This document shows positions 52,881 to 64,000 of a stretch of DNA of 64,000 nucleotides, in pieces (within the stretch, counting starts at the first letter, position 1; the number at the start of each line of letters is the position of its first letter). Below the pieces are notes generated by a model, which worked only from the letters and a program-made list of their open reading frames with translations, did not search any database and was not told where the DNA came from. A program made the position numbers and the translations under genes. Source of the DNA: Erythrocercus mccallii (lineage: Eukaryota; Chordata; Aves; Passeriformes; Dicruridae); the NCBI GenBank assembly GCA_013397435.1, contig VZRG01000284.1, positions 62,001 to 126,000 of the forward strand. Reading direction: 5' to 3'.

Positions 52881-55108
52881 TCACAGCACTGCAGGGCCAG
52901 AAATAGTACTTGCCAACAGCACTGTCACGTGAAAGAAAATTACTGAGAAAACTTTGATTTTAGTGACTTGAAGGCAAGAAAAAGGGATCACATTGGTGAA
53001 TTTTAACAGTGAGTTTGAGGGAAGCAGTATGTTCTTTTTGTAACAGATACCAGACACCCATGATCATTCCTTATCATAAAAGTCTTATTTTTTAAGACAC
53101 TAACATATACTATTCTATTTTAATGCTCTCTCTAAAGTATTTTCAGCTCATTTACCAAAATTTGTCTTCTTAAAAAAAATTAAAAATTGAATTTTGCTAG
53201 GACAGGAGCAATTGATAATAAAACATTCAATAAATAAAGATGAGACAAAGTTGTTTCAGAAAAAATATTTTAAAAAACTCCTTTGAAAAATCCCCTAAAA
53301 CCCAAACAGGCAACTTCTGGGAGGTGTCTCTTTGACAGTCAAACATGTCAGCACCAGGAAATGTTTCATGTCTTCATTGTAGCTGTCAGGCTTATATCAT
53401 AATCACAATAGCTTGGTGAATTTACAACATTGGCAGTATGTCTGATGAGAACCAGTTAGATCTTATGGTGAGGAATAGAGAAGGCCAAAAGCCCATTTGG
53501 AGCTAACAGAGATGCAGGTAAGATGCACAGAAATGAGTTAATAGCATGACAGAACATGAAATGAAATCTAGTTACTACAGAACATCTTATAGACTCAAGA
53601 CTCCAGACAGAAAAAGTTGTTTCTAAAATGAGCCCATCTTAAGTATAAAAACCAAAGCTAAATTACTGCAATGCACACTCCTAGAGAGTATTAAAGAGTA
53701 ACTTGTTTAACAGGCAACATGTGGCCATTTTTCCTGCAGGCTGTGCACACAGATGAGAGTTTCTGCTCTGATTTGCTCCTTCTGGCCATGGAAATCCTTC
53801 AGCCAGAACAGGAGAGAAGCTGAAATTACCAAGGCATGGCAGCCTTTTAATATTTGTGTCCATTAACAAGTGGAGAATTCAAGATGTCCAGCTGAGAAAA
53901 TAATGTATCTGTTACAACACAGCAGAGAATTTTTTTGCCTGATAGCTTCATTTTCCTGTTTCTTTGTTGGGTTGCTTTTTTTTTTGTGAAAGCTATTTTT
54001 GGATTTTAAATGGTAGTTTTACTGGCTGTCAAACATTACTTTGCATGCATGAAGATAAGAGAACCTTAAGGGTATTCCCCAAAACATGCTTTCCAGTGCC
54101 TGAAGTGCTGTTTTTGGAACATGTATCCAAGGCATGGGAGGCTTTATTTGCTAATGGGAGATCTGGAATGCTGAATGGCTGTGAAGACATTTTCTTTTAT
54201 TGAGTCAAGCCCTAAGGTGATCGTATTTTCAGTGTAACAATGAGTCAATTTATACCCACTGGGTTATGGGAATTTTTTTATGGTACCATATATGCTGCAT
54301 CTGGCACACAAGCCTATTAAAACCACAGGCGAAATGAATTGTAATATGTTACCCATGCAGTCTAGGAAAAAAGAGACAATTAAAAATAAATCTATCACTG
54401 AAGAATGATTCTGCTAAGTTTCATGATTTGAAGACCAAGTTTTTTTTAAAAAAAGAACTATCCCCAAATACTCTTTTCTAAACAAGCCAATCTCATCAAA
54501 TAATTTTTTTTTCAGTTGCATCATCAATATTAAAAGTGTTCTACTTCATTAAGAGAACAGGCTACTCAGAGAAATATGAAATAGGAAAGTCACAAGATTG
54601 TGATCTGGCATTCTGATTTGCTGTTTGTCAAATATGGAAAAGCCTACATTTATCAGCACCTTTTACACGATTAAGGGAGAGCGTAACTGAACACAGCCTA
54701 ACAACACGAGGTGTTTGATCTCACCCACATCCCGGCTGAGCAGCGCTGCTGGAGCCGAGGCCCCAGGTGTCACTGTAGGACACGAGAGATTCCAAATATT
54801 TCAGAAGGCAAATAGCATAAAGAAGGCTTTGTTGTCTAATTCTTACTACTTTTTATAAGGTGTTCCAACACATACTTAACATGACTGGTGGATAAGAACG
54901 ACACCTCTCTAGTCCCATTGGTGGAACTAGAGTAACACAAATGCACAGCTGTACAGGACTAGGTTGAGAAAAGGATGGTTATTTACTCAACTTGTTTTGA
55001 GAAAAAGTTCTCCCGAAGATCCTTCCCTTGAGAAGAAAACAATCACTGCCAGCAGGCTAAAACCTTTCAGGCTCAGGAATATCACGCGCACCGGCAGGCA
55101 GAGCTCAC

Positions 55109-55241
55109 CTTGCTGGTGTAGGTGTGTCCATCGGAGCCGCAGACAGCGCTGGAATGTGTCCCGGGGCACGGCTTGCACTTGGCTATGTTGGCTGCCCCAG
55201 CCCAGTGCTTCTGGGCCAAGTTGCCTTTCTTTTGTCGAAGG
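55109..55241 (-). CDS. SPOCK1: SPOCK1 (testican-1) internal exon: linker and first half of the Kazal/follistatin-like module
   Basis: Read on the minus strand this is a 133-base exon: one base completing a split codon, then 44 codons. The peptide starts LRQKKGNLAQKHW, continues to KCKPCPGTHSS and ends AVCGSDGHTYTSK. VCGSDG-x-TY is the Kazal/follistatin-like signature. RQKKGN-x-AQKHW next to CKPCP matches testican-1 as I remember it and fits testican-2 or -3 less well. The acceptor reads TTATTTTACAG before the exon (AG at 55242-55243). The donor reads AAG followed by GTGAGC (55103-55108), a strong consensus. The exon ends in phase 0, and the next exon at 23168-23282 supplies the following Kazal cysteine, so the module is split between two exons. 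Testican-1 is a secreted heparan/chondroitin sulphate proteoglycan of the extracellular matrix. Its family is reported to inhibit cathepsin L and to modulate membrane-type MMP activity. No stop or frameshift is seen. Confidence 0.93.
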
Positions 55242-55340
55242 CTGTAAAATAAGACACACCAAGGTTTCTGGAAAGTTTGTATAAAACAGAAGAATTAGAG
55301 CTTCTCTGAATAAAGCTGGGTTTTCAGTACAGCATTAATT

Positions 55341-55414
55341 TAGAATCATTTCAGCTGGAAAAGACCTTTAAGATCATTGAGTTCAACCATTAACCCAGCA
55401 CTGCCAAGTCTACT
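55341..55414 (-). mobile_element. CR1 LINE 3'-end fragment, about 100 bp upstream of a SPOCK1 acceptor
   Basis: The plus strand reads TAGAATCATTTCAGCTGGAA followed by an AAGACCTTTAAGATCATTGA segment and then CAACCATTAACCCAGCACTG. This is the reverse complement of a typical CR1 3' end. The element therefore has the same orientation as SPOCK1. Its 3' terminus lies 100 bases before the exon's first base at 55241, so it sits just upstream of the acceptor region of the exon. It is short and decayed. Confidence 0.87.
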
Positions 55415-58400
55415 AAAGCATAATTTAAAGCAAGTAAATTAAATACATCTCCTAACAATGCTTTTATAATATGGCACATTACAGCATGCAATCTAAAAAG
55501 TCATAAATTGGTAGGCAGCCCTAGATTTACAACATTTGGTAGTTTCATTTAGATTTATGACTACAAATGATTTCACTTCAGACTACAGCATTTCTTGAGC
55601 TACACAGCATTTCTGGTGATGCAGGCAACATTCCACCAGGTTGTATTTAAGAGACATTTTCATCAGGCCTTCTCAGAGCTGCCAAACTCTTAACTCTATT
55701 GTTAAGGTAACAATGATTTTAAAACAAAATCCTTCAAAAAAATTTCAATTTATGCTGTGCTTATAGCAATGTATAAAATCACTAAACACTTTTGTCACTG
55801 TAGGGGCAGGAGCCCTTTTGACACACCAGCTACTGAACGATCAGCTGAGGTTCTGAGATCAATCACAGCCCCCAGGAATGCCATAAAGTCACAGAGAGCA
55901 TCTCCAAATTCACCAATGTGTGCCCCTCCTGGGGAGTGACTGCAGTTGTGTTCAAGTCACAGAATACTCAATTATTGCATTAAAAATGTCTATGAAGAAA
56001 GACATCTGCTCCAAAAACTTATTGCAAAACGTGCCATTGATTCTAACGGCTTATTTTCCTGCCATAATGAACTACTTGACTGATAGGACATTAAGTAATT
56101 ATCACCAGCCTAATGTTGTAAGCTGATTAAAAGTTTGCTTTAGAAACCGAATCCAGTGTTACAATGCAGATTCATTTTGGTGTGTGTACTTGTCTTTCAC
56201 TTGAAAGCTTTTACAAGGGAAGGCAAAGCATCGCAGCAAAGACTGCTAAGAAAAATAACTGCCATCTGTTCTTATACCACAGGAAAAAAAAAAAGATGTA
56301 AGAGTTCAGCTAGAAATGCATTTCAATGTGCTGCTGAATGACTTTATCACAGTTTTAGAAAAATATATACAGATATTTTTTAAAGCAATTTCTCTACAGC
56401 TTGCAATTTGCTACACAATACCAACTCTGATGTAATGACACATTCAGCTGCTAGATAATATAAATTCTATTCTTTCATCTCAGTCCTAGTTTTCCTCAAG
56501 TCTAACCTTTACCAGAATGAATAGTACTATTAAGAAGATTGGGTCCACAGAAGGAATGCAATCATAATATAATAAACTATGAAAACAGAAGCCAAGTATT
56601 TAAGAGTAAATTCCCTTATTATTTTGAAGAAGTCTTCTTAATGCAGCAAGCAGCACTCCCTGTTCCAGATGCATTCTGCCTCACAAAGGTACGACTACAC
56701 CAGGTACTAAATGCTGTGGATGGGTGGTTACTGGGCTCTGAACTCCCTAAAGCAGCTCTGTGGATCTGATCTCTTGTGTTGAGGCTGTACAAACTGTTCA
56801 TTTATGTTTTCCACAGTAACTGATTTCTCTGCAGCCCCTAGCCATGCTTTGTTATCAAAATGTAATGATTATCATATTTTATCAAGCTCTTTGGATTACA
56901 GGCATGACTTCTGTTTTTTCAGCTTGACAGGAGAATTTCCTCATTTACTTTACTTACAGCCCTACACTTCTGGAAATGCACAAATTCAGAATGTTTAATA
57001 CTGTAGATACTGATGAACAGAGTCTGGAGACAAATATGAAAGGAGCTGTGCTTTTCCTCTGGAGGCTGCAGAATGTCATAGCATAAAGCAGATTTTCATG
57101 ACTTTAATTTCCACAATCTCAAAAGATAGATCTTTGCTATACATAAAATTGTTAAGAAGAACATTTTAGGATTACTTATAGAAAAACAGCCAAGAAATGC
57201 TAAACTTGAAGTGTGTGATTTAGTGCCATCATCATCAAAGCCATTAGCCACGAAGCGTGGAGGATGGAGAGGAGTGAGTGAACTAACGAGCACCTCATCA
57301 AAATTAAATATATTGCAGTTGTTAGCTAGACTGATGCCTAAAATATCACAGGATCTGAGTGGCAAGTATAAAACACATTGTACAGCATTTGTGGACCACA
57401 CTACATCAGGTATTCTACACTATACACCAAAAGGAAAGTCCACTCAGGACAGGGCTGCTTGTCCATCTCTGCATAGTCTTACGCCCCCTTGCTCTAAATT
57501 TATATAATCCTTCTTTGATCCCTTCAAGATTCATATTGCAAAGCCAGTTCCTATTGGAAAATTCTTCTCGAGCTGGTGATATTTTCCACTCTCCCATCAT
57601 CACTTAGAAAAAAGAAAAAAGTAATTAAATTTGATTGTTTCAAGCCATTCCAGCAGCTCATCGAGCCTGGTGGCACTTTCCATCACTTTGCTGAGAGTAT
57701 AAAGAACATGCACAGCCTTAGGCCTGAGCTCTGTTCTCAGAGCAGCTGCCTGGAAGACAACACCAAGCCTGGTGTGTCCCCTCAGCTGGGACCAGAATGG
57801 TTTCATCTGAGCCCAATTTGCTGTGTTTCACCTGCAGACAACAAAGAAAACATTTACTCTTCCTAACCCCCACATTCATCTTCAGGATCTGCTTTTGATA
57901 ATAAAAGGAAGTTTATTATCTGAAAGAGTGATGTTTAATAACAAGAATTTACAGTGGAGTAGATCTCCAAGCATTTCATTAATTTGAAACTAAACCAAAA
58001 CAATTTTAGTAGCAATTCATGTAATGTGTGTAATGAGGCAGGGAATGCTGCAAGAAATCTGTGACTCCCTCATTCCTGCAGGTGCACGGAACTGGTAGCA
58101 CAGCAGCCATTTTTGTTGCAAGAAACAGTCTGGCTTTCAAAAACTAATATATTCTTTTCAAGCTGCATGTTTTTCTAAAACGATAGTGCAAAGTGCCACT
58201 GCATTTGAAGCAAGTCAAAAGGAATTTTTGTCAGTTTGGCCAAGTGAGCAACAGCTGAAAGTTTTAACTGGATATCCAGGTTTCACAACCCCACCAAAAC
58301 AACAGCTGAGCACTTACATTGTAAAAGAAACATCTATTTTCCAAAAACAAATGTGTTTTTCTGCAGCCATGTTTTGAGAGACTGGACAGGACTTTTGGAA

Positions 58401-58939
58401 GCTTTTCAATCCTATAACTCCTAACAACACATCAAACATACAAACAAACAAATTAAAACCTAGACAAGAACATTGGCTGCCATAAGCAGCCAGCCAGCAA
58501 ATCCCCTCTCAATGGAAGTGCACATTCACATACTCTGGGAATGCTCTGCTATGCTAATCATCTTGGTTTAGAGTGAATGTGTCAGGAATAAGCCAGGCCA
58601 AAGCAAATTAGGCCTTTTTCATTTTTCTTTTCTTTTTTTCTTTTCTGACAGCCAACTTTAATCCTGCTTTAAGACTCAGATTTGAAAGGAACTACTATTA
58701 TTTTCATTATTCCAGAAGCTGGAACACATACATGTTTTGGTGAAGTATTAAGATTTATAGGCAAACCCTGCCTGCTTTTGCTTTGCAGACTGGTGAACCA
58801 ATGCACCAAAAGGCAGAAGAATCACGGAGTTGGTAAGTTTTACAGAATTCAGCCTCTTGGTATTTCAGTACCTAAAGAAATCTCAGCGGTTTAAAGCACT
58901 CACAGTTCACACAGGGAGAATGCACAGTGACTCAAGTTC

Positions 58940-59340
58940 ATTACTCTTCACACGCTGCAGCAATCCAGGGAGCTGACATCTGCCTGGCTTGCACAGGGGC
59001 AGGGAGAGTGCCTGAGGCTTTGCAGATGCCACCAGCCAGATGCCAGGATGGCATCTGCCAGGACGGCAGCTCGGGGCAGCCAGAGCCACGACACCTGCAC
59101 GGCAGCACTCGGCTTCCAAGCACAGAGCCTTACAGCCATGCCAAAAGGATCTCAGAAGCTCGAGGAAAAGTGGCTCCACTCAAGATTTTACGGCTTCCAG
59201 GTGCACTCTGGGGAGCCACAAGCTCAGCCCCGGCTGGGTGCAGCTGGCAGCCCCAAGGAGGGAAATCACCCAGCCCTGTCCCACCTGGCTGGGAGCATCA
59301 CTTCTGGGCACTGAGAGCCTGCTGGGGAGTTGGAACTGTG
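58940..59340. other. GC-rich patch with local near-repeats
   Basis: GATGCCA, CAGATGCC, GGCATCTGCC and similar units recur between 59020 and 59060, including an 8-bp inverted repeat CAGATGCC/GGCATCTG (59037-59044 and 59050-59057). Several frames stay open on both strands across the patch, as expected from its composition. No recognised coding potential or repeat family. Confidence 0.4.
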
Positions 59341-59393
59341 CCTTTGATTCAGCAAAAGTTGGTCAAACAAAACATCTTAAATTAACTCAGATT

Positions 59394-59416
59394 AAAACAA
59401 ACAAACAAACAAACAA
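59394..59416. repeat. (AAAC)n microsatellite
   Basis: More than five uninterrupted AAAC units follow a T and run into a CCCC tract. It is a typical short tetranucleotide microsatellite within the intron. Confidence 0.9.
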
Positions 59417-60223
59417 CCCCCAAAATGAAAAGTCTTAATTCCTGACCAACTCTTGACTGGATGCCATAGGCTGAGGTATTTAGGGAATCTCTGTATCTTT
59501 CTGCTAACAGTTTTCTCAGGAACAGTATAGAGGAGCATATATGGGAATAACTGCTGGCAAACCCAGGGGTCAAACTAAAGGTACTTGCACAAAAAAAGAT
59601 TATTTTTTTCTTAACATTTACAGTTGAATTTATTTATATTTAATTTTATATTTGATACATGTTCAGACTTTTCATTACAAAAAAAAATGTATAATATCAA
59701 GAGTATTTTACTCTGCTTCAAGACCAGTTATTCCCAAATGCACCTACAGTAAATTAGCAGATTAAGCATTGATGGGTTTAATGCAATCACAAATCAGGTT
59801 CCTTTGGCAGGTTGTTGTTTTGAAAATCCTGACAAACTTTTAGGATGAAGCAGACAGTAAACAGAAGTTTCTCCTTAGGACTTTAGAACACATTTGGTAA
59901 TTTTATTGAACAAGAAAAAGACATTTTACCCAAAGGAGATTTTGTTAGGTGAGTTTTCAAAGGTCTGCTGCAAATAACAGCAGAAAGTTGTTGCAACCAG
60001 TATGTTACACAATGTCTTCTGACAGAAAGTATCAGGTAAACAAATATTGAGATTGGTACTGTCTCTTCTTGTTCTTTAACTTGGTCTTTCAGTGATGTTA
60101 CACAACCATCGAATTTGGTTCAATTCATGTTGTAAATTACTTACACCTATTGTGTTTTCTGGGCATAAAATCATACAACTACTTATTTCAGCTCCTATTT
60201 GAACAGTATTGAGCTGGCCAGGA

Positions 60224-60238
60224 TTTTTTTTTTTTTTT
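60224..60238. repeat. Poly(T) tract, 15 bases
   Basis: An uninterrupted T15 run follows GGCCAGGA. No retroposed sequence could be recognised on its right, where the A tail of a minus-strand insertion would place it. I treat it as a simple homopolymer. Confidence 0.8.
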
Positions 60239-63200
60239 GATAGAACAGGCCTTATGTACGAAATACTGACTTGACAAGAACAAATTATTTCATGGAGATA
60301 AACTAGTGTCACTGAATTTTACTGACATTGCCACTCCTAGCTGGGCAGATGGCAGCAAAGGCTGTCTCTTCCCAACAGTCTCTTCCAGAGACTTCTTCCA
60401 TGAAGCAACAGCCAAGTCACCATCCCTGGGGTTTGCAGGTTCCCTGGAAGGCAGGTTTGAGTTAGGCACCCACAGGAGGGGCCACCCACTGCAGGGATTC
60501 TCCAGGTAAACCTGTCTTTGGGGCTCTGTCAGTTGGGTACTGCAGTTTTCAATTACGGCTCTCACAGAGACATTCCTCGAGATTAGGATTAACTTCATCC
60601 ATCCTTCTTTCTTTCTGGACCTTAAATCAAACCAAAATTCCTAAGTCACATAAAACTATTTTAAGCTCTTTTAAAACAAAACTGAAAAGTTCAGTGCACC
60701 AGAGATGGTACCAGAAGCTGGAAGGAGCTCTGACAGCAAACTTGAATGGCTTCCTGAAGCTGGAAGGATTCACAGTGGGAACAGTTTAAAATGTACTGTC
60801 TGTACCTTCTCCATGCCTTATGCATAGTTTGTTCATGTCCCCCTGAAGGAAGCTTATCACACTGAAGATAAAGCCAGCACTGCCTGCCTGTTTTTATCTT
60901 TCCTTTGCATAAGTTGTTTCTCTTGTTCTCGAGGAAAAGAATGACAAACCTGAAATTTGCCAGTATAAATAGCAATGGCCTCTTCTCTCTTTGTATCATT
61001 TTAGTATTCTGTTGGAGTTAAGAGCTTGGCCTCATTTCTCAAACCTTTCATATTTTTCACAAGAGCTGCGCATTCCTTGAGCCACTACCAGCCAAGATTT
61101 GTGAAGAAAATAGTCTACACATATTACCTTGAAAAAGGTACTATGCTATTGAATCTGATACAGACTCTTTATTTAATATAAACACTGCAAAATGAGAACA
61201 GGCATACCATTACAGCAATTTCTCCACCTGGGTTTTCCACTTTCAGATACAAAAAATAATAACATGCAGCCTTGCATTTCAGCTTCATTCCACTGTACTA
61301 AGTACCATTTTCCCTGACTTCAATATTCAAAGAAATAATTTCACCTAATTGATTTTACTTTCTCTTGCTGCCTTTGTATTTTCTCCCCAGCAGATTTGGC
61401 TTAAAAGAGCCATAAGAAATAAAAAGGCCACTGCTCAATGCTAGATGTGCAAAGGTTTTAATGGGGCTTGGCGGTGGCTGGGGACACTTCTGGCAAAATG
61501 AAACTCATTCAAGACTGCCCCCCACAGCAAATGGATACTCTCCTTACTTGCTGTTCTTTCAAACAATGACATGGATGAGATTATATTGGGAATTAAGGCT
61601 GTACAGAGAGAAGCAGGAGCCACTGGAGTGTTCTCAGAAAGCAGCTGGCACTTAGAAGAGAGTTAGAGATGACAAATTTAGGGAAGAATTAAAGCAAAAA
61701 TCTCAAGTGTTGAAGTGAAAGTGTACCAGGTGTCATTCCAGTGAAATGAAAACCATGTATTTCCAAGGGAAGAGGAAGAGTTGAGCCTCTATTTCGTACC
61801 AACAGTAAGAAGACATTATACAATAAGCAAGGGGGAAACAACATTCCAGGAGGAACTTGCCAGTTGGATGAAGGAGAGGTTGAAAGATGTTGTACAGTGT
61901 AGGTTTTGCAAGAACACTCCCTGACACATCTTGCAGGGAAAATGCCCCGAAGATCCTTGCATGGATCCCACTAGGTCCAGCTGGCAACCAGCTCTGGAAA
62001 GAGAACAAAGGGCCTGGGGCCCCAGGGTCTTCAGGGTTATCAGTTCTGCAAGATGAAGGAATCTTTTTATTTTTTAACTTTCTCTGTGTTTTAAAGGAAG
62101 AAATGACTTGGAAAAGTTGACACATTCTAGGGCCTGCAAAGCCAGAAAACCTCTAGTGAGTTTGATTGAGCTAATGCAGCTGCTGCAGGTGACTTTTCAG
62201 ATCCAGCAACACCAGTCAGGTTTGGTGAGAACCCCAAATGCAACTTCTTGAGCAAGGATACACAGAAAGCATCAAGGTCTGTGTCTGAACAGATATAATA
62301 ATACATCATTTAAATATGGATACTTGTAAACTGCCAGGACAACCCACTCTGCACAGTATCAGGGTCTCAGTACAAGTATCTGTCTGAGATGTTAGTTCTG
62401 GCTTTACTTATTCCTGGACTAAAAATGATAAATTGTTTGTTTATTAAGGCCATTAGAGAAGCACAGGGATTTCTGCCTTTGAGCACTTCAATACATAAAA
62501 ATGGTGTTTGAAAGTTCCACTTACAGTCTTAGCTAACAGATTATTGCACTTATAGGCAATAATTTGTTTTAATCTAAATTCTAAACGATTTTCAACTTTT
62601 AGACCTAATACATATGCTCAACAGCTGTACAGGTATGAAAACAGGCAAAGTACACAAAGGAAAAGAACCAAACCAAAAAATCCACACAAACATAAAATCT
62701 CAGTGTTCTTAAAAGTCATTGCGCTCTCCTGAATAAATAACACAGCTTCTAAACACTGCCTGTTCTCATGAATTTTCATAAGAGAATTATTTTCCTTTTC
62801 ATCGTTATTTTTCCACTAACATAAAAAGAAATCTCAGACACCAAACTATATAAAAATAAAATGAAGTGCCTTGAATTTCAAAGAAGGAGGGGAGATAGCA
62901 GGAAGTTTGTAATTAAAGCTGAAATCTTATTCACTCAGTTTGCAGGAATCTCCAGCAGCCACTTCTGAGCCCTGGATTTCACATGCTGGAAGAGATGTAA
63001 GAACCTGGTACCAAGCACTTCAAGGTGAAATGTGCAGCAAATATACTACCTTTTCCTTGGCACTGGCCCACTTTCCTTCTTTCTAGGACAGTTTATTGTT
63101 TTTCCCCCATTACCAGAGAAGAATACATTTTAAAAGGATAAAGGAAGCTTTTCTCTGCCCAGGATCTGATTACAGTGATATTAAAATAATGCATTGGTCA

Positions 63201-64000
63201 GGTCTGCTTCCTCCTGCTGGCAGAACTTGCCAAGATCTCCAAGGAAGCTGAATTGCTGATGGTGTGTGAGATAAATATGAGCTGTCAAGTTGTTTGGGGA
63301 GGAGAGCTGATCCTCCCTCACTCTGCCCTGTTTCATGCAACTAGACAGGTTCGAAATTGTTTTCACCAAACCTGGCAGATCAGTCATTTCCCACCATTTC
63401 CCTGCTCCAGCTCATATTTATAGCTCCAGTGTGAACCCTGCATAACCATAGCTGTGCAAACACAGGTGCAGGTTTTGAGATCCTTACTTAGTAAGGCTAA
63501 AAATCAAGGCAGATTTCTTGGCAGCATTTAATAACATTTTAAAGCTCCAACGTGACCGATGAATCTTGCAGAAGCTGAGAACAGAATTTCAAACTGTCCT
63601 CAGTCTTGGCAGAGGTCTGTGAAGTTCAGCACCATCAAAGCTCTGATGTCTCATGTCCCCCCAGACATTCAGCAGTTTGGCAGAATGGAACTGATGGAAC
63701 AAACGAATGGGCTGAAAGAGGTGACAGACCCACCCTGGGGTCCCGCTCAGCTCCATGGCCCTTGCTTCAGATTATAAACCAGCCTTATTTATTCCATCAC
63801 GTGCAACACAACCCTTAATTCTACATTCCAAAGGGCCCTACTGCTCAAAATGTAAGAGTTTGGTTGGTTGGTTTGTTGTTTTTTTTTCTGAAGCAAAAAA
63901 GTTCAGAAATCTTACTGTCACTTTGCAACTGCAAGGGAGAAAATCAATGCTGCCCCCCCAAGCATCCTCAGACAGCTCAGCTGTGTTCTGCTTCATTATG

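Larger units (their letters stand above)
23283..55108 (-). other. SPOCK1 intron (31.8 kb) between the two halves of the Kazal module
   Basis: This is a complete intron bounded by GTGAGC at its 5' end (55103-55108 on the minus strand) and TTCCAG at its 3' end (from 23283). It is phase 0. Long introns are known for SPOCK1 in mammals. It contains CR1 fragments (26518-26580, 31555-31691, 50228-50595), several GC-rich islands (about 26.2, 27.6, 52.5 kb) and candidate regulatory patches (24.6, 28.1, 29.0, 47.2, 50.9 kb). The longest chance open frames of the window also lie here (44904-45419 and 52328-52876, plus strand). I see no second gene, RNA gene or processed pseudogene that I can recognise. 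Confidence 0.88.
55242..64000 (-). other. SPOCK1 intron upstream of the first Kazal exon (5' part of gene lies beyond the window)
   Basis: This runs from the acceptor of the 55109-55241 exon to the right edge of the window. The next expected upstream exon encodes the cysteine-rich segment preceding the RQKKG linker. I looked for it on the minus strand and did not find it, so the intron is at least 8.76 kb. Contents are a same-orientation CR1 fragment close to the acceptor (55341-55414), a GC-rich patch (58940-59340), an (AAAC)n microsatellite (59394-59416), a 15-base T run (60224-60238) and otherwise unique AT-rich sequence. Confidence 0.85.

Noticed and set aside
58621..58646. TTTTCTTTTCTTTTTTTCTTTTCTGACAG as a strong plus-strand splice acceptor
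   Set aside because: It has a pyrimidine tract and AG but no recognisable exon or donor downstream, and it is on the strand opposite to the gene.
59037..59057. Hairpin CAGATGCC-AGGAT-GGCATCTG as a possible small RNA precursor
   Set aside because: The stem is only 8 bp with a 5-base loop, far too short for a microRNA precursor, and no flanking stem extends it.
59040..59438. Several overlapping frames (132, 152, 88 codons plus minus-strand frames)
   Set aside because: All are open at once in a GC-rich patch. This is the expected effect of few AT-rich stop codons, not of coding.

Overview
The window is vertebrate nuclear DNA, almost certainly from a bird. It is AT-rich and almost entirely non-coding, with long introns, no operon-like gene packing and no bacterial signals. 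The lineage call rests on several CR1 LINE 3'-end fragments, which are the dominant interspersed repeat of birds, and on one solo-LTR-like block. It also fits the amniote-type sequence of the two coding exons found.

The only gene I can support is SPOCK1 (testican-1, a secreted calcium-binding proteoglycan of the SPARC/BM-40 family), on the minus strand. Two adjacent internal exons are visible. The upstream exon (55109-55241) carries the basic linker and the first half of the Kazal/follistatin-like module. The downstream exon (23168-23282) carries the second half of that module and the start of the linker towards the EF-hand (EC) domain. Both have consensus splice sites on the minus strand. 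The exon-exon junction is phase 0 and rebuilds a continuous Kazal cysteine pattern. The rest of the gene (signal peptide and N-terminal exons to the right; EC, thyroglobulin type-1 and acidic C-terminal exons to the left) was not found and should lie outside the window.

Layout: 1-23167 is downstream intron, with an LTR-like block near 15.1-15.5 kb and an octamer-rich patch near 9.0 kb. 23168-23282 is an exon. 23283-55108 is a 31.8 kb intron, with CR1 fragments near 26.5, 31.6 and 50.2-50.6 kb, several GC-rich islands and several patches that look like conserved enhancers. 55109-55241 is an exon. 55242-64000 is upstream intron, with a CR1 fragment about 100 bp before the exon's acceptor and an (AAAC)n microsatellite.

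I found no rRNA, tRNA, CRISPR array, intact transposon or undescribed multi-gene system. The most useful leads are cis-regulatory: clusters of homeodomain- and POU-type motifs with internal repeated motifs, best at 50.87-51.33 kb. These are predictions from base pattern only and need cross-species alignment.
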